Shown here piece after piece: positions 1 through 9,159 of a stretch of 64,000 bases of DNA. The notes beneath the pieces are model-generated. The model was not told the origin of the DNA and did no database searches. It saw only the letters and a list, made by a program, of their open reading frames with translations. Origin of the DNA: Streptomyces sp. Q6 (lineage in GTDB: Bacteria > Actinomycetota > Actinomycetes > Streptomycetales > Streptomycetaceae); NCBI RefSeq assembly GCF_036967205.1, contig NZ_CP146022.1, positions 4,278,001 to 4,342,000 on the forward strand, given 5' to 3'. The position numbers and the translations under genes are program-made. How positions within the stretch are numbered: position 1 is the first letter of the stretch; every line of letters starts with the position of its first letter.

Positions 1-2055
1 CGACCTGGCCGCGCAGGACCCGGTGACCGAGGCGCTGTACGACCGCGCCGCGCACCCCCCGCCGCCCCCGGGCACGTACCAGGCACAGCCCCTGTACGCG
101 CCCCCGCCCGCGAACCAGTACCAGCCCGACCCGCGCGTCTGGGCCCAGACGCCCGCGCCGGAGCCCGAGGGCCCCACCCAGTACCTCCCGTACGGCGACG
201 ACGCCCGTACGACGCAGTTCGTGGGCGTCGACGACCTGGTGACGCAGGCCGGCGAGGAGCACCACGAGCCCGACGCGTTCGCACACCTCTTCCGTGACCA
301 GCAGCCCGGCTACAGCGGCGGCCGCCCCCCGACCGAACCGGTCGACACGCCGACCACGGCGCTCGGCCCGCCGCTGTCCCCGCCCCTCCGGCCGCACCCG
401 CCCCGGCGCCCGCGCCGAAGAAGGGCGGCCGCGCCTCCAGCCTCATGAAGTCGAGCGCGGTGATGGCGGCGGGCACGCTCGTCTCCCGCCTGACCGGCTT
501 CGTGCGCACGATGGTGATCACCGCGGCGCTCGGCGCCGGTCTGCTCGGCGACACCTGGACCGTCGCGTACACGCTGCCGACGATGATCTACATCCTCACC
601 GTCGGCGGCGGTCTGAACTCGGTCTTCGTGCCGCAGCTCGTGCGCGCCATGAAGGAGGACGAGGACGGCGGCGAGGCCTACGCCAACCGCCTCCTGACCC
701 TCGTGATGGTCGCCCTCGCGGCGATCGTCGCGCTCGTCGTGTTCGCGGCGCCGCTGCTGATCCACCTGATGTCGAGCACGGTCGCGAACGACCCGGACGC
801 CAACAGCGTCGGCATCACCTTCGCCCGCTACTGCCTGCCCACGATCTTCTTCATGGGTGTGCACGTGGTCATGGGCCAGATCCTGAACGCCCGCGGCAAG
901 TTCGGCGCGATGATGTGGACCCCGGTCCTCAACAACATCGTCATGATCTTCACGTTCGGCATGTTCATCTGGGTCTACGGCACCGCTGCCGAGACCAACA
1001 TGGGCGTGACGACGATCCCGGACGACGGCGTCCGCCTCCTGGGCATCGGCACCCTGCTCGGCCTGACCGTGCAGGCGCTGGCGATGATCCCGTACCTGCG
1101 CGAGACCGGCTTCCGCTTCCGCCTGCGCTTCGACTGGAAGGGCCACGGCCTCGGCAAGGCCGTGAAGCTCGCCAAGTGGACCGTGCTGTTCGTCCTCGCC
1201 AACCAGGCGGGCGTCCTGGTCGTCACCCAGCTCGCCACGGCGGCCGGTGAAGCGTCCCCCGTCAAGGGCACCGGCATCATGGGCTACTCGAACGCCCAGC
1301 TGATCTGGGGCATGCCGCAGGCCATCATCACCGTCTCGGTCATGGCCGCGCTGCTGCCGCGGATCTCCCGCTCCGCCCACGACGGCGACCCGGGCGCGGT
1401 CCGCGACGACATCTCCTCGGGCCTGCGCACCTCGGCCGTGGCGATCGTCCCGGTGGCCTTCATGTTCGTGGCGCTCGGCGTCCCGATGTGCACCCTGCTC
1501 TTCGGCTCCAGCGGCACCGAGGCCGCCCAGTCCATGGGCTACATCCTGATGGCGTTCGGACTCGGTCTCATTCCGTACTCCGTGCAGTACGTCGTGCTCC
1601 GCGGCTTCTACGCGTACGAGGACACCCGGACGCCCTTCTACAACACGGTCATCGTCGCCGCCGTCAACGCCGCCGCCTCAGCCGTCTGCTACGCGATCCT
1701 GCCTGCTCAGTGGGCGGTCGTCGGGATGGCGTTCTCGTACGGTCTCGCGTACGCGATCGGGGTCGGTATCGCGTGGCGGCGCCTGCGCAAGCGGCTCGGG
1801 GGCGACCTGGACGGCGCGAATGTGGTGCGTACGTACGCACGTCTCTGCCTCGCATCCGTGCCGGCCGCGGTCATCGGCGGCGGAATCGGGTACGCGCTCA
1901 CCAAGGCACTCGGGCACGGGGCGGCCGGTTCGATCGCGGCGCTGGTCATCGGCGGTGCGGTCATGCTGGGCGTCTTCTATGCAGCGGCGCGCAAGATGCG
2001 GATCGAGGAGCTGAATTCGATGGTCGGAATGGTCCGCGGACGCCTCGGCCGCTGA
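1..2055 (+). CDS. murJ: MurJ lipid II flippase, 5' end outside window, frame broken in linker
   Basis: MurJ (MviN) flips lipid II across the membrane for peptidoglycan synthesis. The MATE-like membrane core is intact from ATG 445 to the stop at 2055 (536 residues) and opens with the family-typical segment GTLVSRLTGFVR, followed by many hydrophobic helices. Upstream, positions 2-366 encode in another frame the Pro/Gln-rich cytoplasmic extension typical of Streptomyces MurJ (YLPYGDDARTTQFVG...). Adding one C to the run at 367-369 joins the two halves as TALGPAAVPAPPAAP...PKKGGRASSL. As sequenced, the first frame stops at 446-448, overlapping the ATG at 445. I favour a sequence error, because the same defect occurs in two other genes here. 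The pseudokinase gene follows, as in the mycobacterial Rv3910 locus, where the two are fused. Confidence 0.85.
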
Positions 2056-2175
2056 GTCGGCCGGATGTGCGTGCAACCATCGGTGACCACCGCGTGTCGT
2101 GCATAGCGCCGGACTGTGGGCACAATTGGCTTTGGCGTCGGAGTGATTGCAACGGATGGGGAGGCAGGAGCGACG

Positions 2176-3903
2176 GTGGCGGAACGGAGCACGGCTGCCG
2201 TCGACGTGGCCGACAACAGCGGGGACGAACCGCTGACCGCCAGCGCGGACAAGGCGGAGCAGGCCACGGCCGACGGGGTGGCCAAGACCGAAGAGCTGGA
2301 CACACCGGCGCGTGAGGAGCCCGCGGACACCGCGGAGACGGGGACACATGTGAGCCCCGGCACCTCCTCACCGCCCGAGCTGCACAGCGGCCACAAGCTC
2401 GCCAGACGCTACCGGCTGGAAGAGTGCGTCACCCGTCTGGACGGTTTCAGCAGCTGGCGCGCGGTGGACGAGAAGCTCCGCCGCGCCGTCGGCGTGCACC
2501 TGCTGCCCGCCGACCACCCGCGGGCCCGCTCGGTGCTCGCCGCGGCCCGCTCGTCGGCGCTGCTCGGCGACCCCCGGTTCGTCCAGGTCCTGGACGCCGT
2601 CGAGGAGAACGACCTCGTCTACGTCGTCCACGAGTGGCTGCCCGACGCCACCGAACTGACCGCCCTGCTCGCCGTCGGCCCCCTCGAGGCGCACGACGCG
2701 TACCAGATGGTCAGCCAGGTCTCCTACGCCATGGCGGCCGCGCATCGCGAGGGCCTCGCCCACCTGCGGCTCACGCCGAGCGCCGTGCTGCGCACCTCCA
2801 CCGGCCAGTGGCGCATCCGCGGCCTCGCCGTGAACGCGGCGCTGCGCGGCATCACCTCCGACACCCCCCAGCGCACCGACGCCGAGGCGATCGGCGCGCT
2901 CCTCTACGCCTCCCTGACCCAGCGCTGGCCGTACGAGAACGACGCGTACGGCCTGTCAGGGCTACCCAAGGACGTCGGTCTCATCGCCCCCGACCAGGTG
3001 CGGGCCGGCGTCCACCGCGGCCTCGCCGAGCTCGCCATGCGCGCGCTCGCCAACGACGGGGCGACGGCGTCCCGTCAGGAACCCCCGTGCACCACGCCCG
3101 AGGACCTGGTGAAGGCCATCGGCGAGATGCCCAAGATCCGCCCGCCGGAGCCCGCGTTCACCGCGCCTCCGGAGTACCAGCGGACCACGTACCAGCAGGG
3201 GACGTACGGCCGCCCGGCGCCGCTCGGCGCCACCCAGCCCGTGCCCGCGCCTCCGGCCCCGTTGCAGAGCCGCACCGGGAAGGCCCTCAAGTGGGCCGTC
3301 TCCGCTCTGCTCATCGCGGCCCTCGGCCTCGGCAGCTGGCAGCTCGCGGACGCCCTCATGGACCGCGGCAACTCCGACAGCTCCGAGACCACACACACCA
3401 CCGACGGCGGTGGCGGCAAGGACGACAAGAAGCCGACCAAGCCGATCACGATCAAGGACGCCAAGGAGTACGTGGCCGAGGGCGACGCCCAGGCACCGGC
3501 CGACGTGGCGAAGACGTACGACGACGACAGCGCCTCGTACTGGCGGACCAAGTCGTTCGTGGACGGCCCCGAGCTCGTCATAAAGCCGGGGGTCGGGATC
3601 GTCTACGACCTCGGCTCGACGCAAGAGGTGTCGGCCGCGTCGATAGGGCTTCGCTACACCGGCGACCACACGGCGGTCTCGCTCTACGCCGCGGATTCGC
3701 TCAGCCCGTCCTCCGTCAGCGGCCTGGATCGGATCGGGGCCAAGACCACCACCGAGAGCGCCTCGGCGAGCGTGAAGGCCGACAAGCCGGTCAAGACGCG
3801 CTACGTCCTCGTTTGGCTGACCGCACTGCCCAAGGCGGGCCAGGATGGGTACAGCCAGGCCGGCTACAAGCAGGGCATCACGAACGTGAAGTTCACCGGC
3901 TGA
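2176..3903 (+). CDS. Membrane pseudokinase linked to MurJ
   Basis: A kinase-fold protein of 575 residues in the MurJ locus. Residues about 70-310 align by pattern with a Ser/Thr kinase domain, but the catalytic loop reads HLRLTPSAV where HRDxKPxN is expected and the DFG position reads RGLA, so catalysis is unlikely. A Pro-rich linker (320-370), one transmembrane helix (about 371-393, WAVSALLIAALGLGSW) and an extracellular Gly/Asp-rich domain of discoidin-like character (430-575) follow. GTG 2176 was chosen because GGAG lies just upstream; an in-frame ATG at 2116 has no clear ribosome site. In Mycobacterium the equivalent pseudokinase part of Rv3910 is phosphorylated by PknB and binds FhaA; both partners are encoded near the other end of this window. 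That functional link is inference. Confidence 0.82.
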   Translation: MAERSTAAVDVADNSGDEPLTASADKAEQATADGVAKTEELDTPAREEPADTAETGTHVSPGTSSPPELHSGHKLARRYRLEECVTRLDGFSSWRAVDEKLRRAVGVHLLPADHPRARSVLAAARSSALLGDPRFVQVLDAVEENDLVYVVHEWLPDATELTALLAVGPLEAHDAYQMVSQVSYAMAAAHREGLAHLRLTPSAVLRTSTGQWRIRGLAVNAALRGITSDTPQRTDAEAIGALLYASLTQRWPYENDAYGLSGLPKDVGLIAPDQVRAGVHRGLAELAMRALANDGATASRQEPPCTTPEDLVKAIGEMPKIRPPEPAFTAPPEYQRTTYQQGTYGRPAPLGATQPVPAPPAPLQSRTGKALKWAVSALLIAALGLGSWQLADALMDRGNSDSSETTHTTDGGGGKDDKKPTKPITIKDAKEYVAEGDAQAPADVAKTYDDDSASYWRTKSFVDGPELVIKPGVGIVYDLGSTQEVSAASIGLRYTGDHTAVSLYAADSLSPSSVSGLDRIGAKTTTESASASVKADKPVKTRYVLVWLTALPKAGQDGYSQAGYKQGITNVKFTG

Positions 3904-3946
3904 CGCACCGGGACATCGGGACTCGCCAGGGGGAGGGGGTTCGACA

Positions 3947-4660
3947 GTGGACGACGCCTTGGGCGAAGCGAGCGATCAGGACCTCCTCGCCCGCCACGTC
4001 GCGGGGGACAAGGACGCCTTCGGCGAGATCGTACGGCGCCACCGCGACCGCCTCTGGGCCGTCGCCCTGCGCACGCTGGGGGACCGGGAGGAGGCCGCCG
4101 ACGCGGTACAGGACGCACTGGTCTCCGCCTACCGGGCCGCGCACACCTTCCGCGGGCAGTCCGCCGTGACGACCTGGCTGCACCGCATCACCGTGAACGC
4201 GTGCCTGGACCGGGCCCGCAAGATGGCCTCGCGGAAGACCGCACCCGTCGACGACACCGAGCGCCTCGACCAGCTGCTCGAACCCCACGAGTCCGCCGCG
4301 GCGCCCGCCGAGCGCAACGACCTCCACCGCGAACTGCTGGAAGCCCTGGGATCCCTGCCCGCCGACCAGCGGGCGGCCCTCGTCCTGGTCGACATGCAGG
4401 GGTACCCGGTGGCCGAGGCCGCCCGCGTCCTCGACGTGCCCACCGGCACCGTCAAGAGCCGCTGCGCCCGGGGCAGAGCACGCCTCCTCCCCCTCGTGAC
4501 GCATCTGCGCGACGAGGGCGGGGACGAAGGAAGTGGCGAGAACCCGTCCCCCCGAAGGAACCGGACGCAGGGGACATCCGTCCCACCCGCAGCGGGGCCT
4601 CGGGACGAGGCAGGACCAAGTGATTCGGCTGCGGTGAAGGGCGGAGGTGGGCGAGCGTGA
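3947..4660 (+). CDS. sigM: ECF RNA polymerase sigma factor (SigM-type)
   Basis: A sigma-70 family ECF factor of 237 residues. Region 2 spans about 12-80 (DLLARHVAGDKDAFGEIV, DAVQDALVSAYRA, TWLHRITVNACLDRAR). Region 4 spans about 115-165, with the helix-turn-helix YPVAEAARVLDVPTGTVKSR. The C-terminal 60 residues form a low-complexity charged tail that is dispensable in most ECF factors. The start is GTG 3947 behind AGGGGGAGGG. The stop overlaps the GTG of the anti-sigma gene (GTGA), which indicates translational coupling. The position murJ-pseudokinase-sigma-anti-sigma-trxB matches Rv3911 (SigM) of Mycobacterium. Note that the S. coelicolor protein studied as SigM with RsmA is a different locus, so the target regulon here is unknown. 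Confidence 0.9.
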   Translation: MDDALGEASDQDLLARHVAGDKDAFGEIVRRHRDRLWAVALRTLGDREEAADAVQDALVSAYRAAHTFRGQSAVTTWLHRITVNACLDRARKMASRKTAPVDDTERLDQLLEPHESAAAPAERNDLHRELLEALGSLPADQRAALVLVDMQGYPVAEAARVLDVPTGTVKSRCARGRARLLPLVTHLRDEGGDEGSGENPSPRRNRTQGTSVPPAAGPRDEAGPSDSAAVKGGGGRA

Positions 4661-5547
4661 CTTCCACGACCGACACGGCGGAGCACCCGGAGGTCACCGA
4701 GATCTCCGATCTCGCCGAAGGCCTGTTGTCTCCCTCCCGCACCTCGGATCTCCGCCGCCACCTCGACGGCTGCGCGCTCTGCGCCGACGTCTACGCCTCG
4801 CTGGAAGAGATCCGCGGGATGCTCGGCACCCTGCCCGGCCCCCCGCGCATGCCCGAGGACGTCGCCCACCGCATCGACGCCGCACTGGCCGCCGAGGCCC
4901 TGCTGGACACCCTGGCTCCTGAGGCGCCGCTGGAATCCGTGCGCGAAACGACCGCGCCTGTTTCACGTGAAACATCGACCGACCGCGCCTCCACGGCGAC
5001 ACCGCACGCCGTGGACCGGCCGACGGGACACCCGCGCGCCGGGACCGGCCCCGGCCGCAGGCCTCGCTCCGCACGACGCCGTACGGGGGCCGCGGTCGGC
5101 GCCGTCCTCACAGTGGCCGCCCTCGGTGTCTGGGGGCTCCTCGTCCAGGGCGGAGGCGACACTCCCAACGTGGCGGAGAACCACACGAGCGGCACGGCCC
5201 AGACCTTCGCGGGGACACCGCTCAAGACCAAGGTGTCGGACCTGCTCGGCGAACCGTCGATCGGCACCGAGAGCACCGGTGGCCCCAAGTCGCCGCAGGC
5301 TCCTCCCAACATCAAGAAGGGCGCTCCCACGGTCCCGGCCTGCGTCCAGCTCGGCACCCACCGCAGCGAGGACCCGATCGCCGCGGAGAAGGGCACGTAC
5401 GGCGGCACGGACGCCTACCTCGTCGTGCTGCCCCACCAGAGCGAGCCGTCCCGACGAGTCACGGCCTTCGTCGTGGACGCCTCCTGCGTGACGACGGGCT
5501 CCTCCCAGGGCAAGCTGCTGTACACCCACGACTACGACCGCGGCTGA
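4657..5547 (+). CDS. Membrane anti-sigma factor with zinc-finger-like motif
   Basis: Cognate anti-sigma factor of the preceding ECF sigma gene, inferred from overlap and architecture; 296 residues. The N-terminal cytoplasmic part carries HLDGCALC at about residues 35-42, fitting the H-x3-C-x2-C zinc-binding anti-sigma motif. A low-complexity linker leads to one transmembrane helix (about 146-166, [18 protein letters not shown]) and an extracytoplasmic domain of about 130 residues with two cysteines. Start GTG 4657 overlaps the sigma stop. A perfect parS palindrome (4959-4974) lies inside the linker-coding part and is read as VSRET. What signal releases the sigma factor cannot be told from sequence. 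Confidence 0.85.
   Translation: MTSTTDTAEHPEVTEISDLAEGLLSPSRTSDLRRHLDGCALCADVYASLEEIRGMLGTLPGPPRMPEDVAHRIDAALAAEALLDTLAPEAPLESVRETTAPVSRETSTDRASTATPHAVDRPTGHPRAGTGPGRRPRSARRRTGAAVGAVLTVAALGVWGLLVQGGGDTPNVAENHTSGTAQTFAGTPLKTKVSDLLGEPSIGTESTGGPKSPQAPPNIKKGAPTVPACVQLGTHRSEDPIAAEKGTYGGTDAYLVVLPHQSEPSRRVTAFVVDASCVTTGSSQGKLLYTHDYDRG
4959..4974. promoter_or_regulatory. parS site 1
   Basis: Sixteen-base palindrome TGTTTCACGTGAAACA, a perfect match to the ParB-binding parS consensus. It lies within the anti-sigma coding sequence. Confidence 0.95.
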
Positions 5548-5569
5548 GACCGAAGCGCCCGGACATCTC

Positions 5570-5596
5570 GGGAATGCAAGCCCCGTAGGATCCGTT
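5570..5596 (+). promoter_or_regulatory. SigR (thiol-stress) promoter of trxBA
   Basis: GGGAAT at 5570-5575, an 18-base spacer, then GTT at 5594-5596. This is the SigR consensus (GGAAT-N18-GTT) known for trxBA in Streptomyces. It sits 76 bases upstream of the trxB start, giving a leader of normal length. Confidence 0.88.
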
Positions 5597-5671
5597 GGGT
5601 GGGGTGAGAGTCCCGAGAAGGGTCTCTCCCCGGCAGTACGCAGCAGTCCCGCAGAGACGAGGAATCAAGCC

Positions 5672-6649
5672 GTGAGCGACGTCCGTAACGTGATCATCAT
5701 CGGCTCCGGGCCCGCCGGCTACACGGCGGCGCTCTACACCGCGCGCGCGTCGCTGAAGCCGCTGGTGTTCGAGGGCGCCGTCACCGCCGGTGGCGCGCTC
5801 ATGAACACCACCGAGGTGGAGAACTTCCCGGGCTTCCAGGACGGCATCATGGGCCCCGAGCTCATGGACAACATGCGCGGCCAGGCCGAGCGCTTCGGCG
5901 CCGAGCTGATCCCCGACGACGTCGTGGCCGTCGACCTGACCGGCGAGATCAAGACCGTGACGGACACCGCGGGCACCGTGCACCGCGCGAAGGCCGTCAT
6001 CGTCACCACCGGCTCCCAGCACCGCAAGCTCGGCCTGCCCAACGAGGACGCGCTCTCCGGCCGTGGCGTCTCCTGGTGCGCGACCTGCGACGGCTTCTTC
6101 TTCAAGGACCAGGACATCGCCGTGATCGGCGGCGGCGACACCGCGATGGAGGAGGCGACCTTCCTGTCGCGCTTCGCCAAGTCCGTGACGATCGTGCACC
6201 GCCGCGACACCCTGCGCGCCTCGAAGGCGATGCAGGAGCGCGCGTTCGCCGACCCGAAGATCAAGTTCGTCTGGGACAGCGAGGTCGCCGAGATCAAGGG
6301 CGACCCGAAGCTCGCCGGCCTGACGCTGCGCAACCTCAAGACGGGCGAGACCTCCGAGCTGCCGGTGACGGGTCTGTTCATCGCGATCGGCCACGACCCG
6401 CGCACCGAGCTCTTCAAGGGCCAGCTCGAGCTGGACGACGAGGGCTACCTGAAGGTCCAGGCTCCGTCGACGCGCACGAACCTGACCGGTGTCTTCGGCG
6501 CCGGTGACGTCGTGGACCACACGTACCGCCAGGCGATCACGGCAGCCGGTACCGGCTGCTCCGCCGCTCTCGACGCCGAGCGCTTCCTTGCCGCGCTCGC
6601 CGACGGCGAGGCCGCGGAGCCCGAGAAGACCCAGACCGCCACGGTCTGA
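5672..6649 (+). CDS. trxB: Thioredoxin-disulfide reductase
   Basis: FAD enzyme that reduces thioredoxin with NADPH in the cytoplasm; 325 residues, the usual length. It shows the N-terminal FAD motif [16 protein letters not shown], the redox-active pair CATC near residues 136-139, the NADPH motif [10 protein letters not shown], and the C-terminal FAD motif GVFGAGDV. Start GTG 5672 follows GACGAGGA. The gene is the first of a trxB-trxA operon, with a SigR promoter upstream (5570-5596), so induction by disulfide stress is expected. No defects seen. Confidence 0.97.
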   Translation: MSDVRNVIIIGSGPAGYTAALYTARASLKPLVFEGAVTAGGALMNTTEVENFPGFQDGIMGPELMDNMRGQAERFGAELIPDDVVAVDLTGEIKTVTDTAGTVHRAKAVIVTTGSQHRKLGLPNEDALSGRGVSWCATCDGFFFKDQDIAVIGGGDTAMEEATFLSRFAKSVTIVHRRDTLRASKAMQERAFADPKIKFVWDSEVAEIKGDPKLAGLTLRNLKTGETSELPVTGLFIAIGHDPRTELFKGQLELDDEGYLKVQAPSTRTNLTGVFGAGDVVDHTYRQAITAAGTGCSAALDAERFLAALADGEAAEPEKTQTATV

Positions 6650-6695
6650 TCCGAACTCCCTCTCCCGCAACCCCCGAGAAAATGAGGAGCCCGCT

Positions 6696-7028
6696 GTGGC
6701 CGGCAACCTGAAGAACGTGACGGACGACTCCTTCGAGACGGACGTCCTCAAGAGCGACAAGCCCGTCCTGGTCGACTTCTGGGCCGCTTGGTGCGGTCCG
6801 TGCCGCCAGATCGCGCCGTCGCTCGAGGCCATCGCTGCCGAGTACGGCGACAAGATCGAGGTCGTCAAGCTCAACATCGACGAGAACCCGGGCACGGCCG
6901 CCAAGTACGGCGTCATGTCGATCCCGACCCTGAACGTCTACCAGGGTGGCGAGGTCGCCAAGACCATCGTCGGTGCCAAGCCGAAGGCCGCCATCGTGCG
7001 TGACCTCGAGGACTTCATCGCCGAGTAG
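6696..7028 (+). CDS. trxA: Thioredoxin
   Basis: Small dithiol protein (110 residues) that reduces protein disulfides. It has the thioredoxin fold with active site WCGPC (within FWAAWCGPCRQIAPSL) and the cis-proline segment MSIPTL. The frame is open upstream to 6489, but that stretch is out-of-frame trxB sequence. GTG 6696 behind ATGAGGAG gives the standard N-terminus VAGNLKNVTDDSFE. The gap to trxB is 46 bases with no terminator, so the two are co-transcribed from the SigR promoter. A strong hairpin follows at 7082-7109. Confidence 0.97.
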   Translation: MAGNLKNVTDDSFETDVLKSDKPVLVDFWAAWCGPCRQIAPSLEAIAAEYGDKIEVVKLNIDENPGTAAKYGVMSIPTLNVYQGGEVAKTIVGAKPKAAIVRDLEDFIAE

Positions 7029-7062
7029 TTCGATGACGCCGTTTCACGGAAGCAGCAGACGT

Positions 7063-7078
7063 TGTTTCACGTGAAACA
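7063..7078. promoter_or_regulatory. parS site 2
   Basis: Perfect TGTTTCACGTGAAACA between trxA and its terminator. A half-site GTTTCACG lies 22 bases upstream at 7041-7048. Confidence 0.95.
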
Positions 7079-7081
7079 CGC

Positions 7082-7109
7082 AAGGGCCAACCCGTCCGGG
7101 TTGGCCCTT
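7082..7109. terminator. Bidirectional hairpin terminator trxA / GNAT
   Basis: AAGGGCCAACCC, loop GTCC, GGGTTGGCCCTT: a perfect 12-bp stem between convergent genes. Confidence 0.85.
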
Positions 7110-7126
7110 CGGCATTCTCCGGCCCA

Positions 7127-7744
7127 TCACAGTGGCCGCAGCGCGGGCTCCTTCTGTACGGCGCCGAGCAGCCGGTCCAGAGCCATCTCGACGTCCTCCT
7201 TCCAGGACAGCGTCGTCCTCAGCTCCAGGCGCAGCCGCGGATAGGCAGGGTGCGGCCGGACCGTCTTGAAGCCGACCGCCAGCAGATGATCGGCGGGGAG
7301 CAGGCACGCGGGTTCTTTCCCCTTGGCGTCGCCGAACGCCTCGATCGCCTTGAAGCCCCGGCGCAGCAGATCCTTCGCGACGGTCTGCACGATGACGCGC
7401 CCGAGGCCCTGTCCCTGGTAGTTCGGCGTGATCCACGCCGTCATCAGCTGGACGGCGTCGGGAGACACCGGGCTCGTGGGGAACGCCGTGGAGCGGGGGA
7501 CATAGGCGGGCGGTGCGTAGAGCACGAAGCCGACCGGGACGTCATCGACGTAGACCACGCGTCCGCAGGAGCCCCACTCCAGGAGAACGGCCGAGATCCA
7601 GGCTTCCTTCTCCAGCTCCGGGGTTCCAGCCTTTACCGCGGCCTGGCCGCTGACCGGGTCCAGTTCCCAGAAGACGCACGACCGGCAACGCTGGGGAAGG
7701 TCCGAAAGGTTGTCCAGCGTGAGCGGTACGAGCCGACGCCCCAT
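7127..7744 (-). CDS. GNAT-family N-acetyltransferase
   Basis: A protein of 205 residues with the acetyl-CoA-binding signature NYQGQGLGRVIVQTVAKDL at about residues 111-129, preceded by the usual beta-strand (AVQLMTAWITP). This identifies a GCN5-related acetyltransferase. The N-terminus contains CRSCVFWELD, a conserved opening in this actinobacterial group. It occupies the place of the GNAT gene Rv3916c next to parB in mycobacteria; the substrate is unknown. The start is ATG 7744 behind GAGGAA. It is convergent with trxA and shares its terminator. Confidence 0.85.
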   Translation of the reverse strand: MGRRLVPLTLDNLSDLPQRCRSCVFWELDPVSGQAAVKAGTPELEKEAWISAVLLEWGSCGRVVYVDDVPVGFVLYAPPAYVPRSTAFPTSPVSPDAVQLMTAWITPNYQGQGLGRVIVQTVAKDLLRRGFKAIEAFGDAKGKEPACLLPADHLLAVGFKTVRPHPAYPRLRLELRTTLSWKEDVEMALDRLLGAVQKEPALRPL

Positions 7745-7890
7745 GAAGGCAGTTCCTCGCTTCCTTCACCCGCGGCGACGCGGGCAGCTGTCAGCGCGCT
7801 CCGTTCCCTGAGCAGGCTGCCGACGAATCCGCCGACCGCGCCCAGTCCGAGACCTGCGGTCATCAGTCCGGTGCGACTCACCGATGGCAT
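7633..7890 (-). CDS. Possible small membrane peptide overlapping the GNAT gene
   Basis: An 85-codon frame starting at ATG 7890, seven bases after GGAGGG, a better ribosome site than that of the GNAT gene. Residues 8-28 (GLMTAGLGLGAVGGFVGSLL) form a glycine-rich hydrophobic helix, and the rest is basic. Its last 112 bases overlap the GNAT gene in another frame, where the translation loses any clear composition. It could be a small membrane protein, a leader peptide coupling GNAT translation, or chance. No family recognised. Confidence 0.35.
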   Translation of the reverse strand: MPSVSRTGLMTAGLGLGAVGGFVGSLLRERSALTAARVAAGEGSEELPSWGVGSYRSRWTTFRTFPSVAGRASSGNWTRSAARPR

Positions 7891-7988
7891 GACCCCGCCC
7901 TCCCCAATGAGGTGCTGCCGGGTGGATGCGCTCTTCCCGATCGCATCGTAACCAGGATGCGATTCCGTCGATACCGTAGGAAAGCAAA

Positions 7989-8029
7989 GAGCGGGCCGTG
8001 TTCCGGTACACACCGGACACGGCCCGCTC
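7989..8029. terminator. parAB terminator
   Basis: An 18-19-bp stem (GAGCGGGCCGTGTTCCGGT against ACCGGACACGGCCCGCTC, one bulged T) with a loop of about 4 bases, 27 bases beyond the parB stop. Confidence 0.85.
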
Positions 8030-8055
8030 CGCATGACCGGGCGAGGCGGACAGGA

Positions 8056-9159
8056 TCAGCTGTCCTGATCCTCCGCCGCGCTCTCCTGGAGGCTCTCCTG
8101 CAACGCGAGCCTCTCTCCCGGAGCCAGCGTGCTGAGGATCCGCTCAAGATCGTCCGGCGAAGCGAACTCGACGGTGATCTTGCCCTTCTTCTGGCCGAGC
8201 TCGACCTTCACCCGCGTCTCGAAGCGATCCGAGAGCCGCGTGGCCAGCTCGTTGAACGCCGGGGAGACACGGCCCCCGGCCCTCGGCCCCTTGGCACGCG
8301 CGGTGCTCGTCGACCGTGAACCCATGAGGGTCACGATCTCCTCGACGGCCCGCACCGACAGACCCTCGGCGACGATGCGAAGGGCGAGACGATCCTGCTC
8401 CTCCGAATCCTCCACGGAGAGCAACGCACGAGCGTGACCCGCGGAGAGCACGCCCGCCGCGACACGACGCTGCACCGCCGGCGAGAGCTTCAGGAGCCGC
8501 AAGGTGTTGGAGACCTGCGGACGCGACCGACCGATCCGATCCGCCAACTGGTCATGCGTGCACTTGAAGTCCTTGAGCAACTGCTCGTAGGCGTTGGCCT
8601 CTTCGATCGGGTTCAGCTGCGCCCGGTGCAGGTTCTCCAGCAGCGCGTCGAGAAGAAGCTTCTCGTCGTCCGTCGCCCGCACGATCGCGGGGATCAGCTC
8701 CAGCTCCGCCTCGCGGCTGGCCCGCAGACGGCGCTCGCCCATGATGAGCTCGTAGCGGTCCGGCCCGACCTCCCGCACGACCACGGGCTGGAGGAGACCG
8801 ACCTCCTTGATGGACGTCACCAGTTCGGCGAGGGCGTCCTCGTCGAACACCTCACGCGGCTGGCGCGGGTTCGGCGTGATGAACTCCGGCGGAAGCTCGG
8901 CGAAGTACGCTCCCCCCGCCGCACGCTCGAAGTCCGCCACCGCGTCCCGCGCCGGCGTCTCCGTTTCCCGTGAAACATCGCTCTGCGACAGCGATGCCAC
9001 CTTCGCCGCCGCCACACCGCGCTCCGCGGTCAGCACCGGAACGGCGCTGGGGGAAGCCGACGCCCGTGCCGGGCTCGTCGATCCGTTCTTCTCAGGGGTG
9101 GGTGCCGCCGGGATCAGCGCGCCGAGACCACGGCCCAGTCCCCTCCGTCGCTCGCTCAC
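8056..9159 (-). CDS. parB: Chromosome partitioning protein ParB
   Basis: CTPase clamp that loads at parS sites and organises the origin region, needed in Streptomyces for segregation into spores; 367 residues. The N-terminus RRRGLGRGLGALIP is the ParA-interacting segment. The ParB/Srx CTP-binding core contains NPRQPREVFDEDALAELV and GERRLRASREAEL. The DNA-binding helix-turn-helix is HDQLADRIGRSRPQVSNTLRLL, and a dimerisation domain ends the protein. Start GTG 9159 overlaps the parA stop (GTGA). A degenerate parS (8962-8977) lies inside the gene. Confidence 0.97.
   Translation of the reverse strand: MSERRRGLGRGLGALIPAAPTPEKNGSTSPARASASPSAVPVLTAERGVAAAKVASLSQSDVSRETETPARDAVADFERAAGGAYFAELPPEFITPNPRQPREVFDEDALAELVTSIKEVGLLQPVVVREVGPDRYELIMGERRLRASREAELELIPAIVRATDDEKLLLDALLENLHRAQLNPIEEANAYEQLLKDFKCTHDQLADRIGRSRPQVSNTLRLLKLSPAVQRRVAAGVLSAGHARALLSVEDSEEQDRLALRIVAEGLSVRAVEEIVTLMGSRSTSTARAKGPRAGGRVSPAFNELATRLSDRFETRVKVELGQKKGKITVEFASPDDLERILSTLAPGERLALQESLQESAAEDQDS
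8962..8977. promoter_or_regulatory. Degenerate parS in parB
   Basis: CGTTTCCCGTGAAACA: one mismatch in the GTTTCACGTGAAAC core. It is read on the minus strand as VSRET, like the perfect coding sites. Confidence 0.6.
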
